DNA of 64,000 nt, from contig NZ_JAUYTS010000018.1 in the NCBI RefSeq assembly GCF_030695085.1, positions 1-64,000 on the forward strand, written 5' to 3'. The notes under the pieces were generated by a model that did not search any database, was not told the DNA's origin, and saw nothing but the letters and a program-made list of their open reading frames with translations. The translations under genes were made by a program, and so were the position numbers. Position 1 is the first letter of the stretch, and every line of letters starts with the position of its first letter. This document shows positions 53,879-61,933 of this stretch, piece by piece. The DNA is from Falsiroseomonas sp. (lineage in GTDB: Bacteria > Pseudomonadota > Alphaproteobacteria > Acetobacterales > Acetobacteraceae).

Positions 53879-55129
53879 CTAATTGCCGTGCAGCACAACC
53901 CCGGCCGCCCGCAGCCGGGCCAGTTCCGCCGCGCCCAGCAGCGGGCCGAGCAGCGCGTCATTATCCGCCCCCAGCTTCGGGGCGGGGTTGCGCAGGATGC
54001 CGGGGGTCACCGACAGGCGCGGGACCTCGCCATGCATGGGCAGCCAGCCATCCGGCATGTCCTCATCCGGCACCTCGATCAGCGCCTCCCGCTCCGCGAT
54101 GTAGGCATCCTGGTCTAGTTCCGAGACATCCATGATCGGGCCGATGGTCACGCCATCCCGGTCGAATTGCGCCAGCGCCTCGGCGCGATCCATGCCGGCG
54201 ATGGCGTCGCGGATGACGCCGTCGATCACCTCGATATTCGCCAGGCGGTCCGGGTTGGTGCGGAAGCGCGGGTCGTCCACCAGTTCGGGCCGGCCAATGC
54301 TGGCCATCAGACGCACGAACACCGCCTGGGTGCTGGTGGACAGGCTGAGCCAGCCGCCATCCCGGGTGCGATAGGCGTTGCGCGGGGCGGTGTTGGTGCT
54401 GCGGCTGCCGGTGCGCGGCTTCACCTGGCCGCTGATCCGCCAATTCGCCATCTGCGGTTCCAGCACCGCGAAGATCGGCTCGAACAGGGACAGGTCCACC
54501 ACCTGCCCCTGCCCCGTCGCCTTCGCATGCCATAGCGCGATCATGGCGGCGGAGGCGCCGTAGAGGCCCGCATAGGCATCCGCCATGAACATCGGCGGCA
54601 GCACCGGTTCGCGGTCCGCGAAGCCGTTCAGCGCGGCGAAGCCGGCATAGCCCTCAACCAATGTGCCGAAACCCGGCTTGTGGCGGAACGGCCCGGTCTG
54701 GCCCCAGCCGGAGACGCGGATGATGACCAGCGCCGGGTTGATCGCCAGCAACTCCTCCGGCCCCAGACCCATCTCCTCGAGCACGCCGGGACGGAAGCTC
54801 TCGACGAAAATCGCGGCATCCGCCACCAGCCGCTTCACCACCGCCACAGCCTCCGCCTGCCGCAGGTCAAGGCAGAGGCTGCGCTTGTTGCGGCAGCAGG
54901 TCTTCCAGGCGGTCTCGATGCCGCCGACCTTCCAGGCGCGCAGGCTGTCGCCTGCCGGCGGCTCCACCTTCACCACCTCCGCCCCATGGTCGGCCAGCAC
55001 CTTGGTGAGCATGTTGCCTGCCACCAGGCGGGACAGATCCACCACCCGCACCCCGTCCAGCGCCCCCTTCGCCGCCGGGTCGAACTGCCGCCGGTGTTTC
55101 GGCTGGCGCGATTTTTCGTGCGTTTCCAA
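53879..55129 (-). CDS. CaiB/BaiF family CoA-transferase (class III)
   Basis: A 416-residue class III CoA-transferase, moving CoA between carboxylic acids through an aspartyl-CoA anhydride. Family marks are GVRVVDLSRLVAGNMLTKVL, DHGAEVVKVEPPAGDSLR, NKRSLCLDLRQAEAV, PALVIIRVSGWGQTGPF, and the catalytic Asp in PMFMADAYAGLYG. No ATG fits the N terminus; TTG at 55129 with GGGGAG 9 bases upstream is the best start, with another TTG at 55183. It lies 80 bp upstream of the helicase on the same strand and is divergent from oxyR. Confidence 0.88.
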   Translation of the reverse strand: METHEKSRQPKHRRQFDPAAKGALDGVRVVDLSRLVAGNMLTKVLADHGAEVVKVEPPAGDSLRAWKVGGIETAWKTCCRNKRSLCLDLRQAEAVAVVKRLVADAAIFVESFRPGVLEEMGLGPEELLAINPALVIIRVSGWGQTGPFRHKPGFGTLVEGYAGFAALNGFADREPVLPPMFMADAYAGLYGASAAMIALWHAKATGQGQVVDLSLFEPIFAVLEPQMANWRISGQVKPRTGSRSTNTAPRNAYRTRDGGWLSLSTSTQAVFVRLMASIGRPELVDDPRFRTNPDRLANIEVIDGVIRDAIAGMDRAEALAQFDRDGVTIGPIMDVSELDQDAYIAEREALIEVPDEDMPDGWLPMHGEVPRLSVTPGILRNPAPKLGADNDALLGPLLGAAELARLRAAGVVLHGN

Positions 55130-55251
55130 GTGGCGACACTCCCCTGCTCCGCAGCCGTAAGGCCGCCACTCGGCCAGCGTCAATCCGGGCCTGCTGGACG
55201 ATTTGCGGTTAAATGCCTATCAGTTGCATTCTGCGTTTCCGGACCTTGCCC

Positions 55252-56190
55252 ATGACGCTCGCCGGACTATCCCTGCGTGACCTGGAATACCTGCTGGCCG
55301 TCGCGGAGCATCTCAGCTTCGGCCGGGCCGCGCAGGCCTGCGCCGTCAGCCAGCCCACGCTTTCCGCGCAGATCCGCAAGATCGAGGAGCTCCTCCAGGT
55401 CGAGTGCTTCGAGCGCGCCCCCCGCGGCGTGCTGATTACGCCCCGCGGTGCCGAGCTGGCAGCCCAGGCCCGGCTGGTGGTGGCCGAGGCGCGGCGGATG
55501 TTCGAGATTGCAGCCGCCGGCGCCGCCCCGCTGGAGGGCACCTTCCGGCTCGGCGTCATCTCCACCCTCGGCCCCTACCTGGTGCCCTTCCTGCTGAAGC
55601 CGCTGCGCGCCCGCTTCCCGCAGCTTCGCCTGCTGCTGTCAGAGGGGCTGACCCGGCAATTGGCGCGGCAGGTGGAGGATGGGGAGTTGGATGCGATCCT
55701 CGCCGCCTCCCCCCTGCCCGGCCCGGACCTGACCGAACTCAAGCTGTTCCGGGAGGAATTCGTGCTGGTGGTGCCGCGCGACCACCCGCTCGCCCGGGTC
55801 GAGCAGGTGGCGCAGGACGACATCCCGGTCCCTGAGCTGATCCTGCTGAGCGAAGGCCACTGCCTGCGCGACCACTCCCTGGCCTATTGCCCCACCCGCC
55901 TGCAGGTCGACCGGCCCGAATTGCAGGCGGCGAGCCTGGAGACGCTGCGCCAGATGGTCGCGGCGGGCGTCGGCGTGTCCTTCATGCCGCAGCTTGCCGT
56001 GCAGATCGGCGCGCTGCTGGATGACATGGTGGCCTATCGCCGCATCGGCGATGGCGGCATGGGGCGCGATGTCGCGCTGTTCCACCGCCCCGGCTTCAGC
56101 CGCATCCGCGATGTCCGCCTGCTGCGCCAGGCGATCCGCGAGATCCTGTCCGAACAGAGCGCCGTGAAAGTGGCCGCAACGCTGGCCTGA
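55252..56190 (+). CDS. oxyR: OxyR-type LysR regulator (peroxide sensor)
   Basis: A 312-residue LysR-family protein matching OxyR. The winged helix-turn-helix is MTLAGLSLRDLEYLLAVAEH to SAQIRKIEELL. The redox pair is present: Cys204 and Cys213 in EGHCLRDHSLAYC, eight residues apart as in E. coli (Cys199/Cys208). Peroxide would form a disulfide and switch the factor to an activator. No katG or ahpCF is adjacent; the divergent gene is a CoA-transferase. ATG 55252 is preferred; an ATG at 55213 overlaps a TGC/GCA inverted repeat and adds 13 unlike residues. Confidence 0.88.
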   Translation: MTLAGLSLRDLEYLLAVAEHLSFGRAAQACAVSQPTLSAQIRKIEELLQVECFERAPRGVLITPRGAELAAQARLVVAEARRMFEIAAAGAAPLEGTFRLGVISTLGPYLVPFLLKPLRARFPQLRLLLSEGLTRQLARQVEDGELDAILAASPLPGPDLTELKLFREEFVLVVPRDHPLARVEQVAQDDIPVPELILLSEGHCLRDHSLAYCPTRLQVDRPELQAASLETLRQMVAAGVGVSFMPQLAVQIGALLDDMVAYRRIGDGGMGRDVALFHRPGFSRIRDVRLLRQAIREILSEQSAVKVAATLA

Positions 56191-56309
56191 AGCGGCGGCA
56201 TTTCCGAAAAACCCGGCCGGCTCGCCCGGCGCAACATCCGGCATGGACGCCGCTGCAGAATTGCGACAAAGAGCGAGGCGTGAGCTTCGCGCCTGGCGCG
56301 TTCGCTCGG

Positions 56310-56322
56310 TGCAATCATTGCA
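56310..56322. promoter_or_regulatory. 13-bp palindrome upstream of the tripartite transporter operon
   Basis: TGCAAT-C-ATTGCA is a perfect 6-1-6 inverted repeat 53 bases before the Bug gene start at 56376 and 119 bases after the oxyR stop. Position and symmetry suit a repressor or activator site for the Bug-TctAB-PrpF-Ldh operon. It shares the TCATT...GCA look with the repeat at 4245-4261. Confidence 0.45.
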
Positions 56323-56375
56323 ATGGGTTCATCGACCGCGCGGAGCCAACCAGCGGCCTTTTCGGGAGACTTCAC

Positions 56376-57482
56376 ATGACACAGCCAGCCACCCCCTTCC
56401 TGTCCAGCCGTCGCAGCCTGCTGCGCGCGGGCGCCGGCCTTGGTGCGGCCGCCGCGTTGCCGGGCTTCGCCCAGGCCCAGGATTTCGCCGGGCGCACGAT
56501 CGAATTCGTCATTCCCTTCGCCGAGGCCGGCGGCAGCGATGTCTGGGCGCGCTTCATGGCGCCGTATCTCGGCAAGCACCTGCCAGGCCAGCCCAATGTC
56601 ATCGTCCGCAACGTGCCGGGCGGCGGGTCCATCACCGGGACCAACACCTTCTACCAGCGGGCACGGCCGGATGGGCTGAGCTTCATCGGCACCTCCGGCT
56701 CCACCCAGTTCCCCTATCTGCTGGGTGATCCGCGGGTGCGCTACGACTATACGCGGATGATCCCGACCTACGTCTCTCCCACCGGCGGCGTGGTCTATCT
56801 GCCGAAGAGCCTGGGCATCGAGAATGCCTCCCAGCTCGGCCGGCTGCGTGACCGGGAACTGATCTATGGCAGCCAGGGTGCCACGTCGCTGGACCTGGTG
56901 CCGATGCTGGCCTTCCGCCTGCTCGGGCTGAATGTGCGCCATGTGTTCGGCATGCGCGGCCGCGGCGAGGCACGTCTCGGCCTGATGCGCGGCGAGATCA
57001 CCATCGACTACCAGACCTCCTCCGCCTTCATCACCCAGGTGATGCCGATGGTGGAGGCGGGCACGGCGGTGCCGATGTTCTCCTATGGCGTGCTGGACGG
57101 GCAGGGCAATGTGCAGCGCGACCCGTCCTTCCCGAACCTGCCGCATTTCGTCGAGGCGTATGAAATGGTGAACGGCCGCAAGCCGTCCGGCGTGGAATAC
57201 GACGCCTACCTCGCCTTCTTCGCCTCCGGCTTCGCCGGCCAGAAGCCCGCGCTGCTGCCGCCCAACACGCCGGCCAACATTGTCGCCACCTATCGCAAGG
57301 CCTTCGCCGACGCGGTGGCGGACCCGGAGCTGCAGGCGCGCAAGGGTGATGTGCTGGGTGAATACCAGCAGGCCGTGGGCGACGATGTGGAGGCGGTCTA
57401 CCGCATCGCCACCACCATCAAGCCCGAGGCCCGCGAATGGGTGCGGGACTTCCTGGCCACCAACCACAACGTCCGATTCTGA
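56376..57482 (+). CDS. Bug/TctC-type substrate-binding protein of a tripartite transporter operon
   Basis: A 368-residue periplasmic binding protein, longer and more diverged than the other Bug proteins here. The N terminus MTQPATPFLSSRRSLLRAGA has a twin-arginine motif (S-R-R-S-L-L) and is followed by FAQAQ cleavage; the mature start is FAGRTIEFVIPFAEAGGSD. VRNVPGGGSITGTNTFYQRA and LIYGSQGATSLDLVPMLAF correspond to the usual loops. GGGAGA lies 8 bases before ATG 56376. It is the only Bug gene in the window next to its permease, so it should deliver a carboxylate to the TctA-TctB fusion. Confidence 0.9.
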   Translation: MTQPATPFLSSRRSLLRAGAGLGAAAALPGFAQAQDFAGRTIEFVIPFAEAGGSDVWARFMAPYLGKHLPGQPNVIVRNVPGGGSITGTNTFYQRARPDGLSFIGTSGSTQFPYLLGDPRVRYDYTRMIPTYVSPTGGVVYLPKSLGIENASQLGRLRDRELIYGSQGATSLDLVPMLAFRLLGLNVRHVFGMRGRGEARLGLMRGEITIDYQTSSAFITQVMPMVEAGTAVPMFSYGVLDGQGNVQRDPSFPNLPHFVEAYEMVNGRKPSGVEYDAYLAFFASGFAGQKPALLPPNTPANIVATYRKAFADAVADPELQARKGDVLGEYQQAVGDDVEAVYRIATTIKPEAREWVRDFLATNHNVRF

Positions 57483-57489
57483 GCGGGCG

Positions 57490-57520
57490 GGCGGGCGGGG
57501 CGCGCAAGCGCCCGCCCGCC
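57490..57520 (+). terminator. Intercistronic hairpin between binding-protein and permease genes
   Basis: Left arm 57490-57503 (GGCGGGCGGGGCGC), loop GCAA, right arm 57508-57520 (GCGCCCGCCCGCC): about 13 pairs with one bulged G, starting 8 bases after the Bug stop and ending 28 bases before the permease. No T-tract follows. Such stems often protect the abundant binding-protein message and reduce permease expression. Confidence 0.7.
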
Positions 57521-57547
57521 ACCCTGCGCCGCGAAGGCTAGCCCCCG

Positions 57548-59518
57548 ATGATTGATCTGTTCTTCGCGACGCTCGGCAATCTGCTGACGTTGCAGCATAT
57601 GGGATATATGCTGGCCGGCGTCAGCCTCGGCTTGGTGATCGGCGTGCTGCCGGGGGTGGGCGGCATTGCTGGTCTCTCGCTGCTGCTGCCGTTCCTCTAC
57701 GGCATGGATTCGACCTCGGCGCTGGCCATGCTGATCGGCCTGCTGGCCATCATCCCCACCGCCGACACCTTCACCTCCATCCTGATGGGCATCCCCGGCT
57801 CCTCCGCCTCCCAGGCCACGGTGCTGGATGGGTTTCCGCTGGCCAAGCAGGGTGAGGCGGCGCGCGCGCTGTCCGCGGCCTTCGCGGCCTCGATGATCGG
57901 CGGATTGTTCGGCGCACTGCTGCTGACCTTCGCGGTGCTGGTGGCGGCCCCGATCATCCTGGCCTTCGGCACCGCCGAATTGTTCATGCTGACGCTGTTC
58001 GGACTTTCCATGGTGGGCGTGCTGTCCGGCGCCAACATGGTGAAGGGCATCGCCTCCGCCTGCCTCGGCCTCGGCTTCGGGCTGGTCGGCGCGGCGCCGG
58101 CCACCAGCGAGTACCGCATGGATTTCGGCATGCTGTACCTCTCGGACGGCATTCCCCTGGTCACCGTGGCGCTCGGCATCTTCGCGCTGCCTGAGATCCT
58201 GGACCTGTTGCGCGGCGGTGGCTCCATCGCGCAGGGCGCGCAGCTCGGCCGCGGCTGGTTCCGCGGCGTGCGCGACACGCTGGCGAATTTCTGGCTGACG
58301 CTGCGCTGTTCGGGCATCGGCGCGCTGATCGGCGCCATCCCGGGCATTGGCGGCAGCGTCGTGGACTGGATCGCCTATGGCCATGTCGTGCAGACCACGA
58401 AGGACAAGTCGCAATTCGGCAAGGGCGACATCCGCGGCGTGATCGCGCCGGAATCCGCCAACAACGCCACCGCCGCCGGCGCGCTGCTGCCGACGCTGCT
58501 GTTCGGCATTCCCGGTTCGGGGTCGATGGCGATCTTCCTCGCCGCGATGATCCTGCTCGGCATCCAGCCCGGCCCGGGCATGGCCAGCAACGACCTTGGC
58601 ATCACCTACACCATCATCTGGTCGCTCGCGATCGCGAACGTCATTGGCACCGCGATGTGCATCGTGCTGGCGCCCGGCATCGCGAAGTTGACGGCGGTAC
58701 GCTACGCGCTGATCGCACCGTTCATGATCATGGTGATCTGCTTCGCCGCCTTCCAGGCGACACGCAGCTTCGCCGACCTGATGGCGCTGCTGGCCATGGG
58801 CATCCTCGGCATCTTCCTGCGCCGCTTCGGCTGGTCGCGCCCCGCCTTCCTGATCGGCTTCGTGCTGGCACTGGGTGGCGAGCGTTATCTGTACCAGGCC
58901 GTGCAGTTCTATGGCTGGGGCTTCCTGACGCGGCCGCTGGTGCTGGTGATCGCGGCCATCACGATCATCTCCATCTGGGCCGGCCTGCGCGGGACGAAAA
59001 GCGGCAGCAGCATCCATACCGAAGGCGCGGCGGAGTATTCCATCGCCCGCAACATGACACCGCAGGTCATCTTCTCCGGCATCGTGCTGGTGGGCTTCGG
59101 CTTCGCCATCCAGCAGGGGCTGGGCGTGTCCTTCCTGGCGCAGATCTTCCCGATCGCGGTGGGCATTGTCGGCGGCCTCGCCACCCTGCTGCTGCTGGTG
59201 CAACAGATGCGCGGCCCGGTCGCCGCGGGGTCCGCGAATTTCGACAGCGAGGCGCGGGCCGCCGATGGTGGGCCGTGGCGCTTCCTGCTGTGGTTCCTGG
59301 GCTTCATGGGCGCGATCGGCCTGGTCGGCTTCTTCGCCGCGTTGATCGGCTTCTTCGTGGTCTTTCTGCGGGTGGTGGCGCGATCTTCCTGGGTTCAGAC
59401 GGTGGCGCTGACGGCCGGTGCGGGTGGCCTGATGCTGGTGCTGGCCAATGCGCTGAACCTGGTATTCCCTGGCGGCCTGCTGCAGGAGTATTTCGACCTG
59501 CCCTGGCCATTCCGCTGA
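57548..59518 (+). CDS. Tripartite tricarboxylate transporter permease, TctA-TctB fusion
   Basis: A 656-residue inner-membrane protein. Residues 1-490 are TctA: GVLPGVGGIAGLSLLLPFLY, IPTADTFTSILMGIPGSSAS, APATSEYRMDFG, GAIPGIGGSVVDW, ESANNATAAGALLPTLLFGI, with about 12 helices. Residues about 500-656 hold four more helices (IFSGIVLVGFGFAIQQG, FPIAVGIVGGLATLLLL, FLLWFLGFMGAIGLVGFFAA, LMLVLANALNL) matching the small TctB subunit. Fusion of TctA with TctB gives a two-gene transporter together with the Bug gene upstream. Driven by an ion gradient; the substrate is likely a di- or tricarboxylate given the PrpF/Ldh genes downstream. Confidence 0.9.
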   Translation: MIDLFFATLGNLLTLQHMGYMLAGVSLGLVIGVLPGVGGIAGLSLLLPFLYGMDSTSALAMLIGLLAIIPTADTFTSILMGIPGSSASQATVLDGFPLAKQGEAARALSAAFAASMIGGLFGALLLTFAVLVAAPIILAFGTAELFMLTLFGLSMVGVLSGANMVKGIASACLGLGFGLVGAAPATSEYRMDFGMLYLSDGIPLVTVALGIFALPEILDLLRGGGSIAQGAQLGRGWFRGVRDTLANFWLTLRCSGIGALIGAIPGIGGSVVDWIAYGHVVQTTKDKSQFGKGDIRGVIAPESANNATAAGALLPTLLFGIPGSGSMAIFLAAMILLGIQPGPGMASNDLGITYTIIWSLAIANVIGTAMCIVLAPGIAKLTAVRYALIAPFMIMVICFAAFQATRSFADLMALLAMGILGIFLRRFGWSRPAFLIGFVLALGGERYLYQAVQFYGWGFLTRPLVLVIAAITIISIWAGLRGTKSGSSIHTEGAAEYSIARNMTPQVIFSGIVLVGFGFAIQQGLGVSFLAQIFPIAVGIVGGLATLLLLVQQMRGPVAAGSANFDSEARAADGGPWRFLLWFLGFMGAIGLVGFFAALIGFFVVFLRVVARSSWVQTVALTAGAGGLMLVLANALNLVFPGGLLQEYFDLPWPFR

Positions 59519-59540
59519 CGCCGCGCCGCAAGGACTTCCG

Positions 59541-60641
59541 ATGACGCTCCAGACCGCGATCCCCTGCACCTTCATGCGCGGCGGCACCAGCCGCGGCCCG
59601 TATTTCCACCGCGGCGACCTGCCGGAAAGCCGGGAGGAAGCGGGGCGTGTGCTGCTGGCGGTGATGGGCTCGCCCGATACGCGGCAGATCAACGGCCTCG
59701 GCGGCGCCACCACGCTGACCAGCAAGACCGTGATGGTCAGCAAGGCCGCGCCGGGGGAAAAGCAGCAGGTGGACTACCTGTTCGCGCAGGTCTCGGTGGA
59801 CAAGGATTTCGTCGATTGGGGCCCTACCTGCGGCAACATGCTGGCCGGCATCGGCCCCTTCGCCATCGAGGAAGGCCTGGTGCCGGCCGAGGATGGCGAA
59901 ACCCGCGTGCTGATCCGCGCCGTCAACACCGGCGCGCTGATCGAGGCGGTGGTGCAGACCCCCGGTGGCCGCGTGACCTATGATGGCGAGGCCGCGATCG
60001 CCGGCGTGCCCGGCACCGCCGCGCCGATCGTGCTGAACTTCGCCGATGCGGTGGGCGGCGCGACGGGGAAGCTGATGCCGACGGGCAACCCGCTGGATCA
60101 CATCGAGGGTGTGGACGTCACCTGCCTCGATGTCGCGATGCCGGTGGTGATCGCGCGCGCGAAGGACCTCGGCAAGACGGCGCGCGAGACCGCCAAGGAA
60201 CTCGACGCAGACCGTGACTTCATGGCGCGGATCGAACGCATCCGCCGCGCCGCCGGCCTTGCCATGGGCATGGGCGACGTAGCCGGCAAGGTGATGCCGA
60301 AATTCGCCATGGTCGGCGAACCGGCAGGCGGTGCGGGCGTGGCAGCGCGCTACTTCACCCCGCTTGCGACGCATGAAGCCATGGCGGTAACCGGCGGCAT
60401 CTGCATTGCCAGCGCCTGCAAGCTGCCCGGCACGGTCGCCGCCGGGATCGCGGTGGTGAACGACGCGGCGCGGGAGATGGTGACGCTGGAACACCCGACG
60501 GGGGTGATGGAGGCGGTGATCACCACCGGCCGTGCGGAAGACGGCAGCGCCACCATCCTCGGCGGCGGAACGCTGCGCACGGCGCGACGCATCATGAAGG
60601 GCGAGGTCTACATCCCCGCCGCGGTGTGGCCCGGCAAATGA
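59541..60641 (+). CDS. PrpF-family isomerase (4-oxalomesaconate tautomerase/aconitate isomerase type)
   Basis: A 366-residue PrpF-fold protein; members shift double bonds in unsaturated tricarboxylates such as 4-oxalomesaconate or 2-methylaconitate. IPCTFMRGGTSRGPYF is the N-terminal hallmark, with SPDTRQINGLGGATTLTSKT, DWGPTCGNMLAGIG (Cys of the active-site pair) and LVPAEDGETRVLIR. It lies 22 bp after the permease, so the imported substrate is probably an unsaturated tricarboxylate. Its stop TGA overlaps an ATG that begins a chain of start/stop overlaps leading to the next gene. Confidence 0.88.
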   Translation: MTLQTAIPCTFMRGGTSRGPYFHRGDLPESREEAGRVLLAVMGSPDTRQINGLGGATTLTSKTVMVSKAAPGEKQQVDYLFAQVSVDKDFVDWGPTCGNMLAGIGPFAIEEGLVPAEDGETRVLIRAVNTGALIEAVVQTPGGRVTYDGEAAIAGVPGTAAPIVLNFADAVGGATGKLMPTGNPLDHIEGVDVTCLDVAMPVVIARAKDLGKTARETAKELDADRDFMARIERIRRAAGLAMGMGDVAGKVMPKFAMVGEPAGGAGVAARYFTPLATHEAMAVTGGICIASACKLPGTVAAGIAVVNDAAREMVTLEHPTGVMEAVITTGRAEDGSATILGGGTLRTARRIMKGEVYIPAAVWPGK

Positions 60642-60669
60642 AGATCCGCAAGTGAAGACCGGCAGTTGA
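60638..60669 (+). promoter_or_regulatory. Start/stop cascade with 14-base period before the dehydrogenase gene
   Basis: Between the PrpF stop and the next gene, ATGA (60638-60641), GTGA (60652-60655) and TTGA (60666-60669) recur every 14 bases. They bound two five-codon frames (M-K-I-R-K and V-K-T-G-S), each of whose stop overlaps the next start. The units AATGAAGATCCGCA and AGTGAAGACCGGCA are near repeats. The third start, TTG 60666, opens the dehydrogenase. This may serve terminating-reinitiating ribosomes, or be a chance product of a small duplication. Confidence 0.5.
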
Positions 60670-61718
60670 ACGCCGAGACCATCGCCGAGGCCGCGCTTCT
60701 CGACCTCACCATCCGCGCCCTGACGCATGGCGGCATGCGACCGGAAGAAGCCGTGCAGGCGGCGCGGGTGCTGGTGCTGGCGGAACTCGCGGGGCTGACC
60801 ACGCATGGCATCAGCCGCGTCGGTCAGTATCTGAACCGCGTGAAGGTGGGCGGCATCGATCCGCGGGCGGAGCTTCAGGTGATGCGGCTGATGCCAGCGC
60901 TCGCCATGGTGGATGGCCGCAACGGCATCGGCCCGCTGGTCGGCATGCGCGGGCTCGCGGAAGCCATGGTCGGCGCGCGGGATTGCGGCATCGGCGCCGC
61001 CTTCGCGCGCGGCAGCAACCACTTTGGGCCGATCCTGCCCTATGCGCTGATCGCGGCGGAACAGGGTTTCGTCACGATCATCGCCTCCAACGCGACGACG
61101 ACGATCGCGCCTTGGGGCGGCAAGGATACGCGGCTCGGCAACAACCCGATCGGCATCGGCGTGCCCAATCCGGGTGGCGATCCCGTGATCCTGGACATGG
61201 CGCTGTCCGTCGCGGCGCGGGCCAAGATCCGCGACCTGGCGGCGAGCGGCGCGCCGCTTCCCGAAGGCTGGGCGACCGATGCGCAAGGCCGGCCGACGAC
61301 GGATGCCAAGGCGGCGCTGGCCGGCTTCCTGCTGCCGGTGGGCGGCCACAAGGGCTATGGCCTGGCGGTGATGGTGGACCTGCTGGCAGGCCTGCTGTCC
61401 GGTGCCGCCTACCTCAGCCATGTGCAGGCCTGGGACAAGAATCCGGATGTGGCGCAGAACCTGGGCCATGTCTTCATCGCCATCGATGCATCGAAGCTGT
61501 CCAGCCCCGAATCCCTCGCCGCACGCATGGCGGATTTCATCGGCATCCTGCACGCGACGCCAGCGGCCGACCCGGCGCAAAAGGTGCTGGTGCCGGGCGA
61601 GCGTGAATTGACGACGCTGAAGCGCCAGCGGGCGGAAGGGGTGCGAGTGAAGGCGGCGGAGCTGCGCATCCTGCGGGAACTGGCGGGCGGCACGCGCGCA
61701 ACCGGGGCGTCGTCGTAG
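60666..61718 (+). CDS. Ldh/malate dehydrogenase family oxidoreductase (second copy)
   Basis: A 350-residue LDH2/MDH2-type NAD(P)-dependent oxidoreductase, a paralogue of the gene at 10268. Marks are AELAGLTTHGISRVGQYLNR, ARGSNHFGPILPYA with the catalytic His, LGNNPIGIGVP, GGHKGYGLAVMVDLLAG. The start is TTG 60666 at the end of the 14-base cascade; no in-frame ATG or GTG gives a full N terminus. It is the last gene of the Bug-TctAB-PrpF-Ldh operon and probably oxidises a 2-hydroxyacid derived from the imported acid. Confidence 0.87.
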   Translation: MNAETIAEAALLDLTIRALTHGGMRPEEAVQAARVLVLAELAGLTTHGISRVGQYLNRVKVGGIDPRAELQVMRLMPALAMVDGRNGIGPLVGMRGLAEAMVGARDCGIGAAFARGSNHFGPILPYALIAAEQGFVTIIASNATTTIAPWGGKDTRLGNNPIGIGVPNPGGDPVILDMALSVAARAKIRDLAASGAPLPEGWATDAQGRPTTDAKAALAGFLLPVGGHKGYGLAVMVDLLAGLLSGAAYLSHVQAWDKNPDVAQNLGHVFIAIDASKLSSPESLAARMADFIGILHATPAADPAQKVLVPGERELTTLKRQRAEGVRVKAAELRILRELAGGTRATGASS

Positions 61719-61933
61719 CCAATCCGATTCCATGCCGGTGGTCCGGCTGCGGCATTGCCGTCAGCGTCGCGCCATGCGGCGGCTGACATTGCCCTACAAA
61801 TCCGAGCAACTTGCAGGCCAGGAAATGATTGACCTGCCAGGGTGGCGGGATATCGTCTCGTTGCCCTCGGGCCGGCCCGACACCTGCGACATTTTCCCAG
61901 GACACGGGCGCTCGCGCTGCGGAGACCAACGCC

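Noticed and set aside
57398..59743. A 781-codon minus-strand frame opposite the TctA-TctB fusion
   Set aside because: Shadow frame with His/Gln/Arg-rich composition; the plus strand encodes a proper polytopic membrane protein.
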